DNA from: Gorsachius magnificus
Taxonomy: Eukaryota; Chordata; Aves; Pelecaniformes; Ardeidae
DNA length: 64,000 nt
Assembly (NCBI GenBank): GCA_034008185.1
Contig: CM067109.1
Span: 31,094,885-31,158,884, forward strand
Direction: 5' to 3'
This document shows positions 60,101 to 64,000 of the stretch, in pieces. Position 1 is the first letter of the stretch; every line of letters starts with the position of its first letter. Below the pieces are notes generated by a model. That model saw nothing but the letters and a program-made list of their open reading frames with translations. It ran no database searches and was not told the DNA's origin. The position numbers and the translations under genes are program-made.

Positions 60101-62885
60101 AGCATGCACACCCGCAGAGGGTGGATTTCACCCCATTCTGTGGGAGAGCAGCATCCCAAAATCCTGGGGTTTATCAAAGCTCCAGAGCAGTCCAGTGTGT
60201 CCCAGGGTAGGATGTTCACAGTCTGATTAGTCAAGAGGTGTTGAAAGCATCCTACAACATTGCAGCAACTCCTTCTACCAACCAGAGAGTGGAGGTGGGA
60301 GAAATTGTTAAAGGAAAATGTGTGTGCAAACAGGTAACCACAATTCACCCAGAGAATTTCGTTAAGTCACACAACCCAGTACAAAAAGCGTGTTAGATTA
60401 TAAGTGAAGTTTCTGCACAGAGCTAATGCAATGTTACAATGAATAGAAAGTAAGACACAGTTTAAACATATGATCACATAATATTTTTTTTCCCAGGGAT
60501 CCCTGAAATATTCACTGCACAGAATGGATGGTACTTACTTCAAAAGCAGCTGTTCAATATTTTATTTTTCTCCTCATTGTTCTTTTGTAGTTATAACATT
60601 ATTCAAGCCCTGCTCTGAAGACAGAATTTCTAATTTCCCTTTGGGCTTCTTTAGGGCAATCAGTACTAAATACCTAAATTTTTCAGTGAGTGCATTTATT
60701 TATTTTCATGAGACCCTTGTACAGTAAGAGCCTGGTCAACTCTGTTCAGCAGGCAAACCAATGCCTCAACTCCACAGGTATTTAGCTAGTTCCAGCCTGG
60801 TGCTGTCAATCCACACTCTTCACCTGGCCATGTCCACCCATTCCTGCCTTCTGGCTACCTTCTCCTTCTGGTCCAAGTGTCCACGCAGGGGTCCTCCCTG
60901 CTGACATGCATCTGGCTGTGAAGAATCTGAGTGTAGTAGAACTACAGGTTTTCCCAGCAAGGAGCAGAAAAGAAATTACCTTAACGTAATGAAAATCTGT
61001 TTTCTTCTGGCAGAAAACCTACACATCTAGGATGCAGTACCAGAACAACTGCTCTCACAGAGGCTTCTTGTGGGTATGATAAAGCAGCTTCCTCAGAGCT
61101 GGAACATTAAGTAAAGTTGCTTTGCAGCTAGAAGCACTTAAATGGACTTTCTAATAACCTCAAAGGTATAAACTAATCTATGAAGAAGCTTTTAAGGCAT
61201 AGGAAAATGGCAAAAGGAATGGCTATTTCCAGGCAAGCCTGACAGATCCTGGCACTCTGGCCTACTACAGAAGATTCAGACCTCTTGTAATGACTTGGAA
61301 GGTTTTCTTATTCAAGACATGAAAAGATCTAAATAGGAAATCTGTGGATGTGGTAAGAATTTATTCCTCAGTTGTGAGAAAGTGAATGCCTGCTGTTTCT
61401 TACCATTAAGCCACAACTAAATCCTCTTCAGTATTTAGTGAGAAGAGGTCAGCTTTCAGTTGTCTTTAGGGCATTAAAGATGTGTCATCCTATTACTGCT
61501 TTAATTTCTATCTGGTGAGTGCTGAGAGCTGGAATATTCTCATAGGTATAAACCACTCAACATTTCTCTCTTTGGTTCCTTCTGCAAACGTCTCATGGGG
61601 CCACGGCACAGATCCAGTTTAAACAATGCTGCAGGTCCCAATAGAAAACCCCTATGTAACCAAAGGCTCAAACTAGTGAGTTTGCAAATGACTGTTTCTT
61701 TTCCTAAAAGGAGACCTTTGTAAAACCCTTGTTAAGATAGATGTTGAATTCCCCTGTAAGTATTAAAACAGAGTTCCTTAAAAGCCTCCATGACCTGAAC
61801 TTTACGCATGGGAAGTTGTCATTAAATAACTAAGGCCGAGATAGTAATTGTAACTTAAAACTGCAATGGGCAGTTAAGGAGTGTTCATATACCCTGTGGC
61901 TTTTGAAGTCGAGAGGGGCTTGTGCCTCCATTTTGATGAGATTATTTTGAATGCTTCAATGTTCTTGCTGTCCTTCCTGGCTTGGCATTGCTCGCAAATG
62001 TAATAACTATACTTTCATTTCCATGATCTAGATCATAATGAAAATATTGACTAGTACATCACTCAGGATAGTCTGCAGCAGAATCCTGCTCAATATACCC
62101 TTTCATTTAGACAATGAAGCATTGATAATTCTAGGGAGCTTCCGACCAGTCAGGAAATCCCATCTTTCAAACAAAGAACTATAAAACATTTGACTATGTG
62201 ATTGCTACAGTCACTGCCTACTTTGCAACATATACAACACAGTACAAAATCATTTCCATCATTCTAGCAGCTGAAAGGAAGTTAGGGGTCAGAGGGATCA
62301 GAGAAGTATTTCGCTGGTGCATGGAGACAACAATAGCCAGAAGTGGTCATAGTGTGCTATCTTGAGCGAGGCTGTTTCCCAGGGAGGAATTCAATACTGC
62401 GGAGTAGGATTTCTCTGTTGCAAACTGGTGAGTAATCTGCCAGTCTGTCTGGAAAAATGGGCAACACTGATCTGCAGCAAAAGGCTTTTCCTGTGATGCT
62501 TCTCAGAGCCTGGTGCATAGTGGTTTCATCTACCTTAAACTCATACTTTCCTAAAACCACAGCTGCCAGAATACTTTGAGTAGCTTATACCGATGCTCAT
62601 TTTAACACAGTAATTCCCAAACCTAATTTTCAAGATAGTGGCGTCAGTCCTGGTGAGCTAGAGCTGCAATACCTGGGTGTGCTCAGATCCAGCCAGGAAG
62701 AAGGAATGAATGCATGTACATCCACTCCTCCCTGATACATACACTCTTTCTTCCCCAGACTCACAGCACCAGCTTTCCCCTAACCATCTCCTGCACTCAC
62801 CACAAACAGGAGCTAGTCCTATATCCGTGCTTTCCAACCCTGGCATAGTTTGTTTTAAGCTCTTTATCTCATCCTGCTTTGCCAG
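57111..62885. other. unique sequence, no gene recognised
   Basis: Mostly AT-rich. 59750-60300 is GC-richer and open in several frames on both strands, without a domain. A stretch at 58285-58330 (tcctctagtctgcctcccc) weakly resembles the reverse complement of an old CR1 3' end. Confidence 0.55.
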
Positions 62886-62947
62886 CACATTTCTGACACG
62901 TGTCCTGGAGACCTGTGGGCAGAGGAGCTGGCTGGTCCACGGCTCAG
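62886..62947 (+). other. splice-flanked GC-rich segment, possible exon
   Basis: A 62-base GC-rich segment between a long pyrimidine tract ending in CCAG (ctcatcctgctttgccag) and a consensus CAG|GTAAGC donor. Two frames are open. No coding family is recognised. It is the best-looking splice pair in the window, but at this length it may be a non-coding RNA exon or chance. Confidence 0.2.
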
Positions 62948-64000
62948 GTAAGCACCTGCACTCAGGGAAGCAGGCAGAAGCTGGTACAAGGAGCGCCTCA
63001 ATACCTGTCTTGAGCTGCTTATCTGTGAGTCATGATTAAATCAGCAAGGAGTCTGTAACCTGGTGATTGCTGAACACATGTAACTGACGATGTACAGGTC
63101 TGTGGATCCAGGAAACCCCTCTGCGCAAGAAACTGGGAGCTGCTGCCACAAGCCACCAGGATCATGACTTGAGTGCATCTGCTGTCCTGTGGTTATATAG
63201 GGTGTGCATCAGAAGAATACCACCAACCCAGCAAGTACAAGGCCGAGCAGATGCTGGAAGAACTTTATCTTGTTCCTGGTTTTTGCACTGGTTTGGTCCT
63301 GTAAAATCAGAGATAACTTCTCTCGGTGCCTATACTAGCCATCTGACCTTATTTCTCTTGCCTGTTTTGTCTGAAATATCTTTGTGATAAGGACAGGTCC
63401 TTCAATGTGCTGCCATAGTGCCTTGCAAAATAGAACCCATGTCCTGTTGGGTCCTGAGGAGCTAAATGCAGTAAATCATGAACACTTGTGACTGTAGTTC
63501 TAATTCAAATTGAAGTTTTCATCAAGAAAAACAAACAGACTTCAGAAGAGCTCTAGCCAGTCTGGCAAAACAACAGGGTGGAAAATGTATTTACTCTAGT
63601 TTAGCTTTTGGCCCCCTCCTACATATCCCTGGATTAAGTTAACTAATACATTAAAACAGGTGCATGAAAGACTATATTCAAAGGTATTTGTCATCTTTTC
63701 TTTTTTTAAAACAGAGATTAAAGACATGATTGAGAGTTCTTGCTCTGGAAAAAAATGTTATAATAAACAATAGCTATATTTCTTTAATAACTCCTTTAAT
63801 GAGGATTGTTCAAATGAAAAGCATGTTTCTTTTATTTGAGAAACCACCACTGAAATAGGCTGTTAAGTGTAATATTTTTTCATGGCATATTTTCCACTCT
63901 TTTTCTCCTCCATGTGAAGAAACTCAACTTGTCTGGAAATCCTTTGATTCAAATGTCTTAACCTGTAGTGCCTATTTAATTATTCTTCCATATTTTTTAA
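62948..64000. other. unique sequence to window end
   Basis: No gene or repeat family recognised. Confidence 0.6.

Noticed and set aside
1..64000. tRNA, rRNA, CRISPR arrays, bacterial-type operons
   Set aside because: No cloverleaf, rRNA core or regularly spaced repeat-spacer structure was seen, and the content is that of a vertebrate nuclear genome.

Overview
The window looks like bird nuclear DNA. The evidence is CR1 LINE copies of several ages (the dominant LINE of birds), with the avian CR1 3' end and its TCATAGAA/ATTCTATGAT octamers, plus a spuma-related (ERVL-like) endogenous retrovirus whose LTR resembles a type widespread in birds. Most of the 64 kb is AT-rich, non-coding sequence, like an intergenic desert or a very large intron. 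I could not recognise any host gene with confidence. There are no tRNA, rRNA or CRISPR features.

Layout. 1-8264: unique sequence with two weak exon-like stretches, a + strand hydrophobic C-terminus at 6335-6496 and a - strand splice-flanked ORF at 7687-7894. 8265-9117: a 5'-truncated CR1 on the - strand, with the end of ORF2 still open. 10613-17265: a full-length ERV on the + strand with 5-bp target duplications, two LTRs, a tRNA-Lys1,2 primer-binding site, a gag region preceded by hydrophobic ORFs, protease, reverse transcriptase, RNase H and integrase, and a polypurine tract; no env. 17266-32029: unique sequence with microsatellites, a GC-richer block near 19200-19990 and a TATA-like site near 22672. 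32030-32497: an ancient CR1 relic (+). 32498-44999: unique sequence with two possible short exons (35831-35903, 36634-36691) and a tiny CR1 end at 39111. 45000-46520: two ancient CR1 relics in opposite orientation. 48640-49061: a diverged avian CR1 3' end (+). 49062-64000: unique sequence, low-complexity tracts, a purine-skewed block and one well-spliced exon-like site at 62886-62947.

The ERV is the main object. From the capsid region to the end of integrase everything is in one reading frame, interrupted only by in-frame stops (12604 TAA, 13048 TAG, 13237 TGA, 14500 TGA, 14593 TGA). The protease motif and the catalytic residues of RT, RNase H and integrase are all present. The two LTRs differ by roughly ten substitutions by eye, which suggests a fairly young insertion. 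Three features deserve a second look. The leader/gag start encodes strongly hydrophobic, membrane-like segments. The TAG between gag and protease is in frame and is followed by a possible pseudoknot of the kind that promotes readthrough. A 20-bp U3 repeat differs in copy number between the two LTRs.

The exon-like sites elsewhere are splice-consensus observations without a protein match. They are given low confidence.
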